A stretch of 52,573 bases of DNA from a candidate division SR1 bacterium (GTDB taxonomy: Bacteria; Patescibacteriota; JACMRA01): NCBI GenBank assembly GCA_014377045.1, contig JACMQI010000031.1, positions 1 to 52,573 of the forward strand. The letters run 5' to 3'. Below are positions 7,472-16,895 of this stretch, in pieces. The notes under the pieces are model-generated. The model saw nothing but the letters and a program-made list of their open reading frames with translations, ran no database searches and was not told where the DNA came from. The position numbers and the translations under genes were made by a program. Each line of letters begins with the position of its first letter. Position 1 is the stretch's first letter.

Positions 7472-9199
7472 CTAGATATTTTCACTTACACTTGCTTTTC
7501 CTCCCCCAACTGAAAGTACTATATCGGCATCCTGAATAGTATTTTGTCTATGCGCAATGACTATTTGAGTAACTTTAGAGGTGAGATTACTTAGTGATTC
7601 TTGAAGATACTGCTCAGTAATAGTGTCTAAATTTGCCGTAGCTTCATCTAAAATTAGGATTTTTGGCTCACGTAGTAAAACTCGAATAAAATTGATAATT
7701 TGTTTTTGTCCTTGAGAAATATTTTGTGAATTATTATTTACTTCCGTATTTAGAAACTCTTGCAAATTCGGTATTATTTTATCTAGTTCATGGGACTCAA
7801 TATCTTTTATAAGATCTGAGATTAGAGTAATGGAATCGCTGGTATTATATTTTTCGTACCGTATATTTCCATATACTATATTGCTTGCAACAGTGCCACT
7901 AAACAAAAATGGATCTTGTAATATAAAGCCAATAGAATTATAGAAATCATCTTGTGACCATTCTTTGAGTTCTTCTCCAAATATTTTGATAGATCCTGAA
8001 CTTTCAGAAAGTAGTCCTGTCATTAGTTTTGCTAGGGTGCTTTTACCTTCACCAGTCGGTCCGATAATAGCAAATTTAGAATTAGTTGGTATACTAAAAG
8101 AGACCTTATCAAATACTTTTTGACCGCTATTATGATAAGTAAAACTAACATTTTTAAATTCTATTGCAGTTTTTAATTGAGTGTTAATAAGACTATTTTT
8201 TGATTCTGTACTGAATACTTTACTTGTTGGCTCATCAAGAATTTCACGGATTCGTGTAAGTGCCGCCATAGCTTCTGCAAGTGAAGCAAAAACGCTACCA
8301 AGTTCGCGAAGCGGTAAAAAGAATTTTATAACTGCAAATATAAATGCAACTAAAGCACCAATTGACAGACTGTTATTGTTTCCATTAAGAACAAATATAG
8401 CTATAATTATAGCTAAAAGTGATAGATTTCCAGCAAGATTATAGATGGGGTTGAAAATATTGGTAAAAAATCGACTATAAAAATTTGCTTTTTGGTTATC
8501 TTTGTTGAATTTATCAAACTCGCTTGAAAGCTTTGTATGTATATTGTAAGCTTGGATGACTTGATAATTATTGAGATTATCCACTAAATATGATTTTAGT
8601 TTACCATTGTTTTCTAGCCCAGCCTTGTTTGTTTTTTCAACTACTGGCCGTATAATTAAACTAATAATGACGGTTAAAAACACACCACCAAAGGCTATCA
8701 AGGCAAGAAAAGGATTGAGAATTAAGAGATATATAGCAAAAGCAATAAATACAAAAAATGAAGATGTAAATGAGAATATATATTGTCCTAAAAAGTTATC
8801 GAGCAGGGTAGTATCACTATTAATACGTGAGATCAAATCACCAGATTGATTTTCATTGAAAAAGTCTGTTTTTAGTTTTTGAATGTGAGCGAAAAGATTG
8901 ACACGAATTTTGTACATGATACGCTGCGCTGCATGACCTACAGTAATGACTTGGTACCGAAATATCCCCGCCTCAAGTAAAAACAAAACACACATAGCAA
9001 GAGTTACCTGCAAAAGAAGTGGATAGTTTACTGTTTTTATAGCATTATTTATAACATATTCGATAGCTATTGGAGTTAGTGTTTGCAGTAGGGCATTAAT
9101 GATAACAAAAATTATAGCGATTATAAAAGCTCTTTTTTCAGTTTTTAGGTACTGCCAAGCAAAATTTGCATTGGTATTGGAAATAGTTTTTTTGGTCAT
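7472..9199 (-). CDS. ABC exporter half-transporter (canonical ATPase site)
   Basis: A protein of 575 residues with six membrane helices (residues 20-310) and a C-terminal nucleotide-binding domain. Visible motifs are Walker A GPTGEGKS, a signature in the variant form ISQGQKQ, Walker B ILILDEAT with catalytic Glu, and an H-loop IAHR. The next gene upstream encodes a second half-transporter 34 nt away with degenerate motifs, so the two probably form a heterodimeric exporter. The substrate is unknown; lipids, peptides or drugs are typical of the family. Confidence 0.9.
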   Translation of the reverse strand: MTKKTISNTNANFAWQYLKTEKRAFIIAIIFVIINALLQTLTPIAIEYVINNAIKTVNYPLLLQVTLAMCVLFLLEAGIFRYQVITVGHAAQRIMYKIRVNLFAHIQKLKTDFFNENQSGDLISRINSDTTLLDNFLGQYIFSFTSSFFVFIAFAIYLLILNPFLALIAFGGVFLTVIISLIIRPVVEKTNKAGLENNGKLKSYLVDNLNNYQVIQAYNIHTKLSSEFDKFNKDNQKANFYSRFFTNIFNPIYNLAGNLSLLAIIIAIFVLNGNNNSLSIGALVAFIFAVIKFFLPLRELGSVFASLAEAMAALTRIREILDEPTSKVFSTESKNSLINTQLKTAIEFKNVSFTYHNSGQKVFDKVSFSIPTNSKFAIIGPTGEGKSTLAKLMTGLLSESSGSIKIFGEELKEWSQDDFYNSIGFILQDPFLFSGTVASNIVYGNIRYEKYNTSDSITLISDLIKDIESHELDKIIPNLQEFLNTEVNNNSQNISQGQKQIINFIRVLLREPKILILDEATANLDTITEQYLQESLSNLTSKVTQIVIAHRQNTIQDADIVLSVGGGKASVSENI

Positions 9200-9233
9200 A
9201 TTTAATATAGTGAAAAGTGGATAATAAGGTTAT

Positions 9234-10922
9234 TTATTCAACTGTTTGCTGGCTAGCTTGTATTTGACGGTATTCTGGGCTAGATTTTAGGAGCTCTTCA
9301 TGGGTTCCAGTCATCAAAATCTCACCTTCCATAATAAGAATTATCTGATCGTAATCTTGAATAGTAGAAATATTTTGGCTTATACTTATTATGGTTGTAT
9401 TTGGATAATTAGAACTAAGTCGTGACTGAATAGTATTTTTAGTTGTATTATCTACGCGAGCAGTAAAATCATCTAATAATAAAAATTGTGGATTGTTATA
9501 TAATGCTCTTGCAAGCGTGAGTCGTTGTTTTTGACCACCACTTAAATTTGCTCCAAGTTCACTCACTCCTCCTTTATCTTTGTCAAGCTTTTCAAGAGTG
9601 GCTGTGCACATAGCTGTTTGATATTTGGCTTCATCCCATTCACGATTTAAAACTACGTTTTGCTTGAGATCACCTGAGAAAATAAGCGATTCTTGGTATA
9701 CTGTAGTGATTCTATCCTTGATATAGTCTTGATCCCAACTCAACAGTGATTTATCATCGATAAGTATTTCCCCAGAAGTAGGGTGTATCATACCAGTAAG
9801 TAAGTTTATCAAAAGTGATTTACCAGCTCCTGTTGGTCCAAGAATAGCAGTTTTTTTGCCAGTTGGTATCGTAAAGTTGATATTTTTTAGAACTTTTTTA
9901 CCACCATATTCAAGGTTTACATTTTTAACTTGTATACCCTTTTTAATAGTTTTTTTGATATCACCAGATGGGGATTCTTCAGGACTATTGAGTAGTTCAT
10001 TAATACGCTTAAGGCTGACACCAAGGCGAGCGATTCCTTGTGAATTAAAACCTATAATAAATATAGGAGCAGTAAGCAGCGCATAATAGCTAATATAGGC
10101 ATTTATGTCGCCAAGTTTGATTTGCCCTGCGATATATGCGAGAGCCCCAAAGTATAAAATACCAAAAGTAGTCCAATTTGAAATGGTATTGATAATCGGA
10201 ATAAGCGACGAAAAAGCTTCAATAATTTTAAAACTTATATTCTTGCTTTCGGTTGTGAGTAGATTAAATTTTCTTGTTTCCCAAGACTGTGAATTTTGAA
10301 TACGGACTAGATTTGATCCGTAAATATTTTGACTAATAGCGTTATTGAGATCAGTTTGATTTTCTTGGCTGAGCTTGAAATACTTGGTAACACTTTTGAA
10401 TATCCAAGCAAAAGCTGCCACGATTACGGGTAGGGAAATAAAAGCTATGAGACCCAGCTTCCAGTTTGTAGTAAATATGAGGATCAAAGCGCCTATAAAA
10501 AGTAGCATAGCTTTTACAGACAAAACTAGTTCTCCTGCCATGATATTTTTTACATTGTCTACATCGCTACCAAAAAGTGTGATGATTTGACCAATCCCAA
10601 TATTATTTACATTGGTGTAGTTTTGAGTGGTGAGTTTATCCATGAGTTTTGCTCGAAGATCATAGCCAACCTTTTCACGAAAAATCGCTCCGAGGGTGAC
10701 CTGTAGAATTTCGATTAGGAGTAAAATACCAACGACACCTCCAAGTGTCCAGATCCAGCCCCAATCTGGATGACCAGCTTCTAGTGATTTGATAAGCTCG
10801 CCAGTGATATTTGGTATAGCTAGCGAAAGTCCAGTGACTCCAGCAACTAAGATAAATAAAGAAATTAGGTAGTATTTATACTGTAAAACAAGCTGTTTAA
10901 AGGTCAGTGCGGTGATAGATGC
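9234..10922 (-). CDS. ABC exporter half-transporter (degenerate ATPase site)
   Basis: The partner of the 7472-9199 gene: six membrane helices followed by an ATPase domain with Walker A GPTGAGKS and canonical LSGGQKQR. The Walker B end reads LLLDDFT, so the catalytic Glu is Asp, and the H-loop reads ISISQN without His. This is the pattern of the non-consensus site in heterodimeric exporters. I chose the ATG at 10922 because the N-terminus then resembles that of the partner and a TTGACA promoter lies just upstream. An in-frame start at 11057 would add 45 hydrophobic residues. Confidence 0.88.
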   Translation of the reverse strand, partial: ASITALTFKQLVLQYKYYLISLFILVAGVTGLSLAIPNITGELIKSLEAGHPDWGWIWTLGGVVGILLLIEILQVTLGAIFREKVGYDLRAKLMDKLTTQNYTNVNNIGIGQIITLFGSDVDNVKNIMAGELVLSVKAMLLFIGALILIFTTNWKLGLIAFISLPVIVAAFAWIFKSVTKYFKLSQENQTDLNNAISQNIYGSNLVRIQNSQSWETRKFNLLTTESKNISFKIIEAFSSLIPIINTISNWTTFGILYFGALAYIAGQIKLGDINAYISYYALLTAPIFIIGFNSQGIARLGVSLKRINELLNSPEESPSGDIKKTIKKGIQVKNVNLEYGGKKVLKNINFTIPTGKKTAILGPTGAGKSLLINLLTGMIHPTSGEILIDDKSLLSWDQDYIKDRITTVYQESLIFSGDLKQNVVLNREWDEAKYQTAMCTATLEKLDKDKGGVSELGANLSGGQKQRLTLARALYNNPQFLLLDDFTARVDNTTKNTIQSRLSSNYPNTTIISISQNISTIQDYDQIILIMEGEILMTGTHEELLKSSPEYRQIQASQQTVE

Positions 10923-10938
10923 CATAGTGATGATGAAA

Positions 10939-10967
10939 ATAGTTGCACCGTAATAGTTTGTTGTCAA
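10939..10967 (-). promoter_or_regulatory. Promoter of the ABC exporter operon
   Basis: On the minus strand: TTGACA (10967-10962), a 17-nt spacer and AACTAT (10944-10939), 16 nt before the ATG at 10922. It supports the shorter start. Confidence 0.45.
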
Positions 10968-11161
10968 TAGAAGTGAAGGTAAATAAAAGGTTTTAAAAAA
11001 CGAGCTAAATATAGTGGTCCAGTTGATGAATAAATATATTAATAATATAGCAAACACTGCTGTTTCTGAAATAAAGGTTTTGCTTTAAATTAATATGTAT
11101 TTGCAAAACGATCAAGCTGAAATTGACAAAACTTTCCTCTAAAATTAGGGTAAAATTAAGT

Positions 11162-12763
11162 ATGCTCGAGAGTATCGAAATCAGAAATTTTAAAGGAATA
11201 CAAGGCGACAGCACACCTATGATATTAAAAGGTTTAGCTAAAGTGAATTACTTAGTTGGAAAAAATGGTAGTGGTAAGAGTAGTGTGTTGGAAGCATTCG
11301 CTCAAAATAAAGTCATTTTCAGAATATCAGATGGTAAAATTTTATATTCTTTTGATGGACTTGAAGATTTTGATAAACTATTAGTAGATTTGGATGATTA
11401 TGAGGATACAATACCTTTAACTGACACACAATTCCATACAAAATTAACATTATTTAGTGAAGTCCCAGTTTCAAGTAAAAATATTATTTTAAATTCAAGC
11501 TTAAAAGACTATGTTCTCAAAATTTATTTGATAATTTAGATAATTATTGTAATTTAAGAATAAATAGCTTAAGAAGATGATTTTATAAATATTAAAGAAA
11601 GTAATGAATCAAAGTTTTTAGATGAAAAAAAACGACTGATATATTTATTAAATGATTTACGGGTTTCAAATATCGAAATAATCAATATTAAACGAGCTGA
11701 TTTAACAGGTGAAATTGAAATACTTACATTGAGTCCAGGTATAAAATTTAAACCTGAAGCATTATTTGATGGTCAAAAAAATATAATTAACTTTGATCTA
11801 AATTTAGAAGAAAAGTGCAATGATTTATATTTTCATGAATTTGAAAGTTTCAGACATAAATATAAAAGAGATAAAATAGTCATTTTGATAGATGAACCCG
11901 AACATGGTTTACATCCTAATTTTCAGAAAAAAATTCCAAAACTACTGAGTCCGTTATCCAACAGATGGACTGAATTTATTATAATAGTATCAACTCACTC
12001 ACCATTCATAATCAGTGCAGTAGCAGAGTTAGGTGAACAAGAATTTAATGATTGTAAAGATAAAACAATAACTCGTAAACAGTTTCAACCTACTCTAAAA
12101 GTCTATCAAATAGAAGATGGACAGTGCCAAAAATCTTATGGATATTGGGGAAATGGCTGTGTGCAAAAATCTGCTGAAATGTTGGGAGCGGGTTTGTTTT
12201 ATTTTCATGATATACCAAAGACAAAAATTATCAATGATGTTTATCAGATATATTGCGAAGGAGCAAATAGTGAAGTAAATGATACAGAGTTTTATAATCT
12301 TGTATCTAAAAATTGGGATAAAAATGTCATTTTTATAGGTTGTAGTAGTTGCTCAGAGGTAAATAAACAAGCCTCAATTATGAACGAGTTTAATAAACTG
12401 CAAACCGGACAAGCAAAAGTAATCGCTTTTTTTGATTCTGATAAAAAAGATAAATATCATGGTTTAGAATATGCAAAATTTACAAATAGATATGAATTTG
12501 AAAATTATTTATATGACCCAAAAATCGTATGTAGTTGTTTCGAAATAACTTTAGAAGAGTATATTTCAATTATTGAGGAAGACTGGAAAAACAAGGATTT
12601 AAAGAAACTCCATAAAAATTGTCTTAAAAGTAAATCAAAACAAACAGAAGATATAAGTTGAGCTAGTTTTGAACGTAAGTTATTTGAACATTTAAAAGAA
12701 AATACAGAATTATTGGTTGACATTGCAAAAGAGCTCGCAGAATTGTTCGGATTTGCTAATTAA
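11162..12763 (+). pseudogene. Broken OLD-like gene: ATPase plus TOPRIM nuclease
   Basis: When the lesions are repaired the gene encodes about 533 residues. The N-terminal half is RecF/SMC-like (IEIRNFKGI, Walker A GKNGSGKS). Later come Walker B ILIDEPEHGLHP and STHSPF, then a TOPRIM-like domain (YCEGANSE, FFDSD). This is the architecture of OLD-family nucleases, many of which act in phage defence. The frame is lost near 11520 (one A too few) and regained near 11570 (one A too many), which creates stops between. An in-frame TGA at 12659 is followed by 33 sensible codons (SFERKLFEHLKENTELL) up to TAA at 12761. I chose the ATG at 11162 because IEIRNF is the usual start of such ATPases. It is inactive unless the indels are sequence errors. 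Confidence 0.75.
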
Positions 12764-12984
12764 GATTATTAATTAGGTTTAGTAATTATCTTTTTTGTTT
12801 ATTAATAAAGTAAAAATAGAGTTTTTCTATTCATTTTTGTCTTAATATAAAACGAATCAAAAAATCAAGATCGTGCAAAACTCATATTCGCTTAAACAGT
12901 TGCGCAGTCAAGGAGTGTGAATATGTTGATTCTGTTGAGTGATTACCTCAATATAGATTAAACTTTCAAATATTATTACAATTG

Positions 12985-13158
12985 TTATTTTACGCTACCA
13001 ACTCCAGCCTTTATCTTCTGATTTAGTTTCTTTTTTTTCATTCTCAGCTGTAAAAATAGTTCATAAAATTCGATGATTTCACCTTCGAAGTCGTCTTCTA
13101 ACTTTTTAATAGTTTGTCTTGTTACTCCCAGTTTTTCTGCAATTAATTTTAGTTTCAT
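12985..13158 (-). CDS. Small HTH protein, 57 residues
   Basis: A short frame that starts 2 nt after the stop of the ATP-grasp gene, so it is translationally coupled. Residues 4-20 read as a helix-turn-helix (LIAEKLGVTRQTIKKL), followed by an acidic patch and a Lys-rich tail. This may be a regulator or a DNA-binding accessory of the operon. It has no recognisable dimerisation domain, and the function is inferred from the HTH alone. Confidence 0.6.
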   Translation of the reverse strand: MKLKLIAEKLGVTRQTIKKLEDDFEGEIIEFYELFLQLRMKKKKLNQKIKAGVGSVK

Positions 13159-13160
13159 AT

Positions 13161-14426
13161 TTAGTTTACGATTAGCCAGCTGCTATAATTATCTATCACA
13201 TTTTCTTCGGATACCCTCATGCCTTGACCACCAGTTTTCCAGCCATCTTTGGTTTTATACACAAATTTTTCTAAGGTTGATTTATAGGCTATATTATCTA
13301 TAACTATAGGATAGCTATTCCACATTTGTTGGTAGATATAATACTGATTATTGTAATATTCATCTGACATATCACCGTTAAAGTTCGTAGTTTTACCCAA
13401 AATAGTTTGTTTTCCAAACACACCAGTACCTTGACGACCCCAAATTGGTTTGCCTATCCAGCTTTGTATCCCTGCTTTTTCCAGATCTTCTTGAGTATAA
13501 AAACTAGGAGTCCAGTAATCCATAAGCTCTCTATTAATCAGCTCGTTTTCCTGTATATAAACTAATAGATATTTATTTTGTGATATAAAACTTTGGCCGT
13601 TATAGACAGACACTTGTTTGAGATCCATAGCTTTTTTTAGCAGATCGTAAAAATATGAGCCATCAGGGTAGGGGTTTTCATGGGTAAATTCAAGCGGATA
13701 CCAATTAAATAAAATATCAAATTCAGTTTGAGTATTAGAGTTAAAGGGTTTGCTCGTGCTTTGCTTAAAATCAAATGTCAGATTTGTGCAAACTTCTGTT
13801 TTTTTTGTAACTCTCAAACCATCAACCAATCGCTTTAAATAATTCATTTCATAAATATCTTCGGTCGAATCACAGGTTAGAAAACCTATAGTACAGTCTT
13901 TTAGCTCTTTGCTTATACTATTGGCACATAGTTGTAGCTGGTCGTTTAGACTTTGCATTAGGCCAGCTATATATTTAGTGTCACGTGCCGGTTTACCTAG
14001 TAATTGCAGAGCTTCATCTGTACCACCTTCTAATTCAAAATTATATGAAGGTGTCTGACTATTTATTTCTATTAGTTTTGGATTACCGTCCATATCAACT
14101 ACAAAGCCTAGCCTCATATACGAAAGATTTTGAGTTGGTGTTTTGATAAGGTCTATTAGATCTAGCGGATAACATAGCTCGCCTAATCTCGATTTCTGTT
14201 CGTTAAAAAGGGTAGCTGTAGTGCTATCAATAAGATTGGCCAGATCTACTGAAAGTTTATTAAACTCATCTTGATTTAGTTTGCACCCAGTTTGTATCAA
14301 GTTGATAGTTTGACTAAACAAATAATCACGGCCTTGGACTTTTGGATATGGTAGGCCAGTACTATTTGTAAATTTATCGGAAAAGTTTTCTTCTTCCCAT
14401 TGTTTAATTGATTCGTGTATCGACAT
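13161..14426 (-). CDS. Glutathionylspermidine synthase-like ATP-grasp protein (YgiC/YjfC family)
   Basis: A protein of 421 residues related to the synthetase domain of glutathionylspermidine synthase, a C-N ligase. Visible signs: N-terminal WEEENFSDKF, the pre-ATP-grasp region with DMDGNPKLIEINSQTPS, DILFNWYPLEF, and the ATP-grasp glycine loop KPIWGRQGTGVFG followed by IYQQMW. Standalone members in E. coli (YgiC, YjfC) lack the amidase half, as here, and ligate an unknown peptide or amine substrate. It sits in an operon with PspA-like, DUF350 and YgiB-like genes, the known neighbourhood of this family. The gap to the upstream gene is 16 nt. Confidence 0.85.
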   Translation of the reverse strand: MSIHESIKQWEEENFSDKFTNSTGLPYPKVQGRDYLFSQTINLIQTGCKLNQDEFNKLSVDLANLIDSTTATLFNEQKSRLGELCYPLDLIDLIKTPTQNLSYMRLGFVVDMDGNPKLIEINSQTPSYNFELEGGTDEALQLLGKPARDTKYIAGLMQSLNDQLQLCANSISKELKDCTIGFLTCDSTEDIYEMNYLKRLVDGLRVTKKTEVCTNLTFDFKQSTSKPFNSNTQTEFDILFNWYPLEFTHENPYPDGSYFYDLLKKAMDLKQVSVYNGQSFISQNKYLLVYIQENELINRELMDYWTPSFYTQEDLEKAGIQSWIGKPIWGRQGTGVFGKQTILGKTTNFNGDMSDEYYNNQYYIYQQMWNSYPIVIDNIAYKSTLEKFVYKTKDGWKTGGQGMRVSEENVIDNYSSWLIVN

Positions 14427-14442
14427 GTTATTTATAACTTAT

Positions 14443-15120
14443 TTAGCTTGATGATGATGTGCTCGATCCAAATCCGCCACCATGTCCAGAATTGCCAGAT
14501 GATTTAGATGAGGAGCTGCTGGACGATTTTTTAGAACTAGACGAAGTCGGTTTTGTAATAGTAGGTTTAGAAATAGGTGATGTCTTTATTTCAGAGCCAT
14601 TGTTACCTCTATAAGTAGTAGTCCGAATACTGTTATCATTGCTTCTATATGATGTATAGCCGTTATTATTTAAAAAAGTATTACCAGTAAAAAATCGATA
14701 CAATAGTAAATCACCTAAAATACTATCTCTGATTGGTGGCTGATAGATATACCTAGTCTCAGGTTGTTTTGTTTCTTTATTTTCTCCAGTGCAAACAAAA
14801 GACTTTTTTTCTTCATCATAACCAGATATAACATCGCCCATTTTGCATAATATTTTAGTAGGATCAGAGACTTTAAATTTAGTTCCATTTTCTAATTCAA
14901 CTTCTGAACCGTTTATATTTTTAATTTGCTGATTATCAATTTTGGTTACATCTTCGACAGACGTCACTACTTTTTCGTCTTCTTCTGCAGTATTATCTTG
15001 AACTGGAGAGTTTTCAGAGCTTGGGGATGTAAGATTTAACTTAGTTATACTATATGCACCGCCACCTGCAAGTAATGCTACAAGTATTATAACTGCAATA
15101 GTCTTTGATTTATCATTCAT
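14443..15120 (-). CDS. Membrane-anchored Ser/Gly-rich protein, YgiB/DUF1190-like
   Basis: From the ATG at 15120 the protein has 225 residues, with a membrane anchor at about 6-27, an acidic linker, a cysteine-containing middle (CKMGDVISGY, FVCTG), a segment before a hydrophobic patch (YIYQPPIRDSILGDLLLY), and a Ser-rich tail with GHGGGFGSS. The middle hydrophobic patch plus the C-terminal GGFG tail resemble YgiB (DUF1190), which accompanies YgiC in many bacteria. This assignment rests on context and architecture, not on strong identity. The in-frame start at 15174 would place extra hydrophobic residues before the anchor and seems less likely. Confidence 0.7.
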   Translation of the reverse strand: MNDKSKTIAVIILVALLAGGGAYSITKLNLTSPSSENSPVQDNTAEEDEKVVTSVEDVTKIDNQQIKNINGSEVELENGTKFKVSDPTKILCKMGDVISGYDEEKKSFVCTGENKETKQPETRYIYQPPIRDSILGDLLLYRFFTGNTFLNNNGYTSYRSNDNSIRTTTYRGNNGSEIKTSPISKPTITKPTSSSSKKSSSSSSSKSSGNSGHGGGFGSSTSSSS

Positions 15121-15216
15121 ATTATTTAAATTTATCAATAATAATTTTAATAACAAGATATAGTATAACCCCAATTAATAGTATATCTGTAAGTGTTAAA
15201 TGAAAAATAAACATAG

Positions 15217-15498
15217 TTATTTTAGGAAAATTGCAGTTGCAATCGCAAAGCCTGCCGATAAGATAGATAAAGCAATAATATATTGACCTTTATGATCTAT
15301 TTTGAGTTTATCCATTTCATCAAAATCAATATAATTAGTAAGTAAATCAAATGTAACGATACTAATATAAGTTGCAATAGGTAAATATACAATCCATAAG
15401 AAATCCAAATTTATACCAAAAACTTCTCTTTTAGCAAAAAATCCGAAAACAAATAAGAGTATATATGTGAGTACAATATTTTTTATTTTATTGGTCAT
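15217..15498 (-). CDS. DUF350-like small membrane protein (YjfL type)
   Basis: A protein of 93 residues with three hydrophobic segments (about 7-24, 32-54 and 72-91) separated by a charged loop (DEMDKLKIDHKG). DUF350 proteins are small multi-helix membrane proteins encoded next to PspA-like and YgiC/YjfC ATP-grasp proteins, and this gene occupies exactly that position, 12 nt after the PspA-like gene. The assignment relies on topology and operon context. Confidence 0.65.
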   Translation of the reverse strand: MTNKIKNIVLTYILLFVFGFFAKREVFGINLDFLWIVYLPIATYISIVTFDLLTNYIDFDEMDKLKIDHKGQYIIALSILSAGFAIATAIFLK

Positions 15499-15510
15499 AG
15501 ATAATATTAT

Positions 15511-16242
15511 TTAGTTTATATCAGCAAAAGGATCTGTAGATTCATTTATGATTTTTCTAGCTTTATTAGCATCTAATACTGATTTTTTGCTTTGCATAGC
15601 TACTTCTAGTTTAGCAGTGTTTTCAGCCGTTTCAGTATCAACTTTAGTTAAAATATCGTTTACACCTCCGCCCACTTGATCTGCATCAAAAGCACTTATG
15701 CTTTCGGCAATGTTCTTTTGAGCTTGTGAAAACTGATTTTTCATTTTTGCTGTCTGGATATCATCACGCTGTTCTTGGTAGGTATCTCGAGCCATATTTG
15801 CCATTTCAATAGCCTGATCATGAGTTGGCTGTAAGTTAGTGATATTGGTAGTGATTGCATCCAGTTTTTCTTGTACTGGTGTAATACTATTCATGAGGCT
15901 TACCGCTGTTTCCTGAATAGCTAGTTTTTTATTTTCATCAGTTTCAGTGTCTAGTTTAGCTTTTAGTTTAGTTCGTAGATCTTTGTTTTCATCTACCTTA
16001 GTTTGCAGTTTTTCTTGTTCAATTTTCAGCATTTTCATCTGTGCGATAATTTTGGCTTGAGCTTCGTTTGTTTTTGCTTCATTCTTACTGATTTCAATAT
16101 TAGCCTGGTTTAGCAAGGCTTCCTTATTCTCTATATTATCCATGTTTTTATTGAATAATGATTTAACAAAAATAGAAAATCTTTTATTAAAAATAAAGAG
16201 TAAAAGTACGATGATTGCAAGGATATATAATAATGTAAACAT
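15511..16242 (-). CDS. PspA/YjfJ-like coiled-coil protein with N-terminal membrane helix
   Basis: From the ATG at 16242 the protein has 243 residues: a membrane helix at about 2-21, then long coiled coils (about 35-150) rich in Ala, Gln, Lys and Glu, and an acidic tail. Length, helical pattern and operon partners match the PspA/IM30 (ESCRT-III-like) proteins such as YjfJ, which coat and stabilise membranes. Unlike classical PspA it carries a real transmembrane helix in place of an amphipathic one. The longer TTG start at 16260 would begin upstream of the predicted -10 box and is rejected. Confidence 0.7.
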   Translation of the reverse strand: MFTLLYILAIIVLLLFIFNKRFSIFVKSLFNKNMDNIENKEALLNQANIEISKNEAKTNEAQAKIIAQMKMLKIEQEKLQTKVDENKDLRTKLKAKLDTETDENKKLAIQETAVSLMNSITPVQEKLDAITTNITNLQPTHDQAIEMANMARDTYQEQRDDIQTAKMKNQFSQAQKNIAESISAFDADQVGGGVNDILTKVDTETAENTAKLEVAMQSKKSVLDANKARKIINESTDPFADIN

Positions 16243-16250
16243 ATATAAAT

Positions 16251-16279
16251 AAATTAACAAAAACTATACTGTCTGTCAA
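16251..16279 (-). promoter_or_regulatory. Promoter of the PspA/DUF350/ATP-grasp operon
   Basis: On the minus strand: TTGACA (16279-16274), a 17-nt spacer and TAATTT (16256-16251), 8 nt before the ATG at 16242. This predicts a leaderless or nearly leaderless mRNA and fixes the start of the first gene. Confidence 0.6.
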
Positions 16280-16419
16280 ATGTTTTTTTACAAAAAATTA
16301 GGTTCGCTAGATTCATAACGTACAAGCAGTTTGGTAACTACTTGTTAATTAGAACTTTTAGTTTTTTTACTAAGAAAATCTCCTGTATTTTTACTATTAG
16401 TAGATAAAAGTAATAAATG

Positions 16420-16893
16420 CTATTTCTCCAAATGCTCTAAAAATAAATAGCCTACTGCACACGATGAATTTGATACGTTTAGGCTTTCTTTTTTACCATT
16501 CATAGGTAGGTGGAGCTCAGTATCAAGCTGTATAATTAGTGCTTTTTCAAGACCGGAGATTTCATTGCCAAACCACAAATAATAATCCGTATCTATAATT
16601 ACAGAATTTTGATTAAGATAATCAAATATATTAGAGCTTGTATCACTAATTTCTATACCAATATGTCTACCGTCACTTTTGCTAATTAAGACCTCTTGAT
16701 AGTGCTCAAAATGTTCCCAGTTTACAGTATTCTCCGCACCGATTGAGGTTTTTTTGACCAATGCTAATGTTGCTCCAACAGGTTTTGGTGTATATCCAAC
16801 TAAGATTAATCCATATCCTAAAGCATCGCAAGTCCGCATGATAGCACCTACATTCCAAGCCGACCTTATGTTATTTAAGACAAAATATACCAT
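16420..16893 (-). CDS. SpoU/TrmH-family RNA 2'-O-methyltransferase
   Basis: A protein of 157 residues of the SPOUT (knotted) class that methylates a ribose 2'-OH with SAM. All three family motifs are present: motif 1 NIRSAWNVGAIMRTCDA near the N-terminus, motif 2 WFGNEISGL near residue 110, and motif 3 LPMNGKKESLNVSNS near residue 135. It has no N-terminal RNA-binding extension, so it is a minimal member; the target (tRNA or rRNA) cannot be told. It starts 2 nt after the transporter gene upstream, so the two are co-transcribed. Confidence 0.92.
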   Translation of the reverse strand: MVYFVLNNIRSAWNVGAIMRTCDALGYGLILVGYTPKPVGATLALVKKTSIGAENTVNWEHFEHYQEVLISKSDGRHIGIEISDTSSNIFDYLNQNSVIIDTDYYLWFGNEISGLEKALIIQLDTELHLPMNGKKESLNVSNSSCAVGYLFLEHLEK

Positions 16894-16895
16894 AT

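Noticed and set aside
8181-8849. Two plus-strand frames of 87 and 92 residues within the ABC transporter gene
   Set aside because: Antisense shadows of a clearly conserved transporter gene.
12892-12957. AAGGAG followed by a 12-codon frame (MLILLSDYLNID)
   Set aside because: Too short to support; no promoter, terminator or adjacent regulated gene that would make it a leader peptide.
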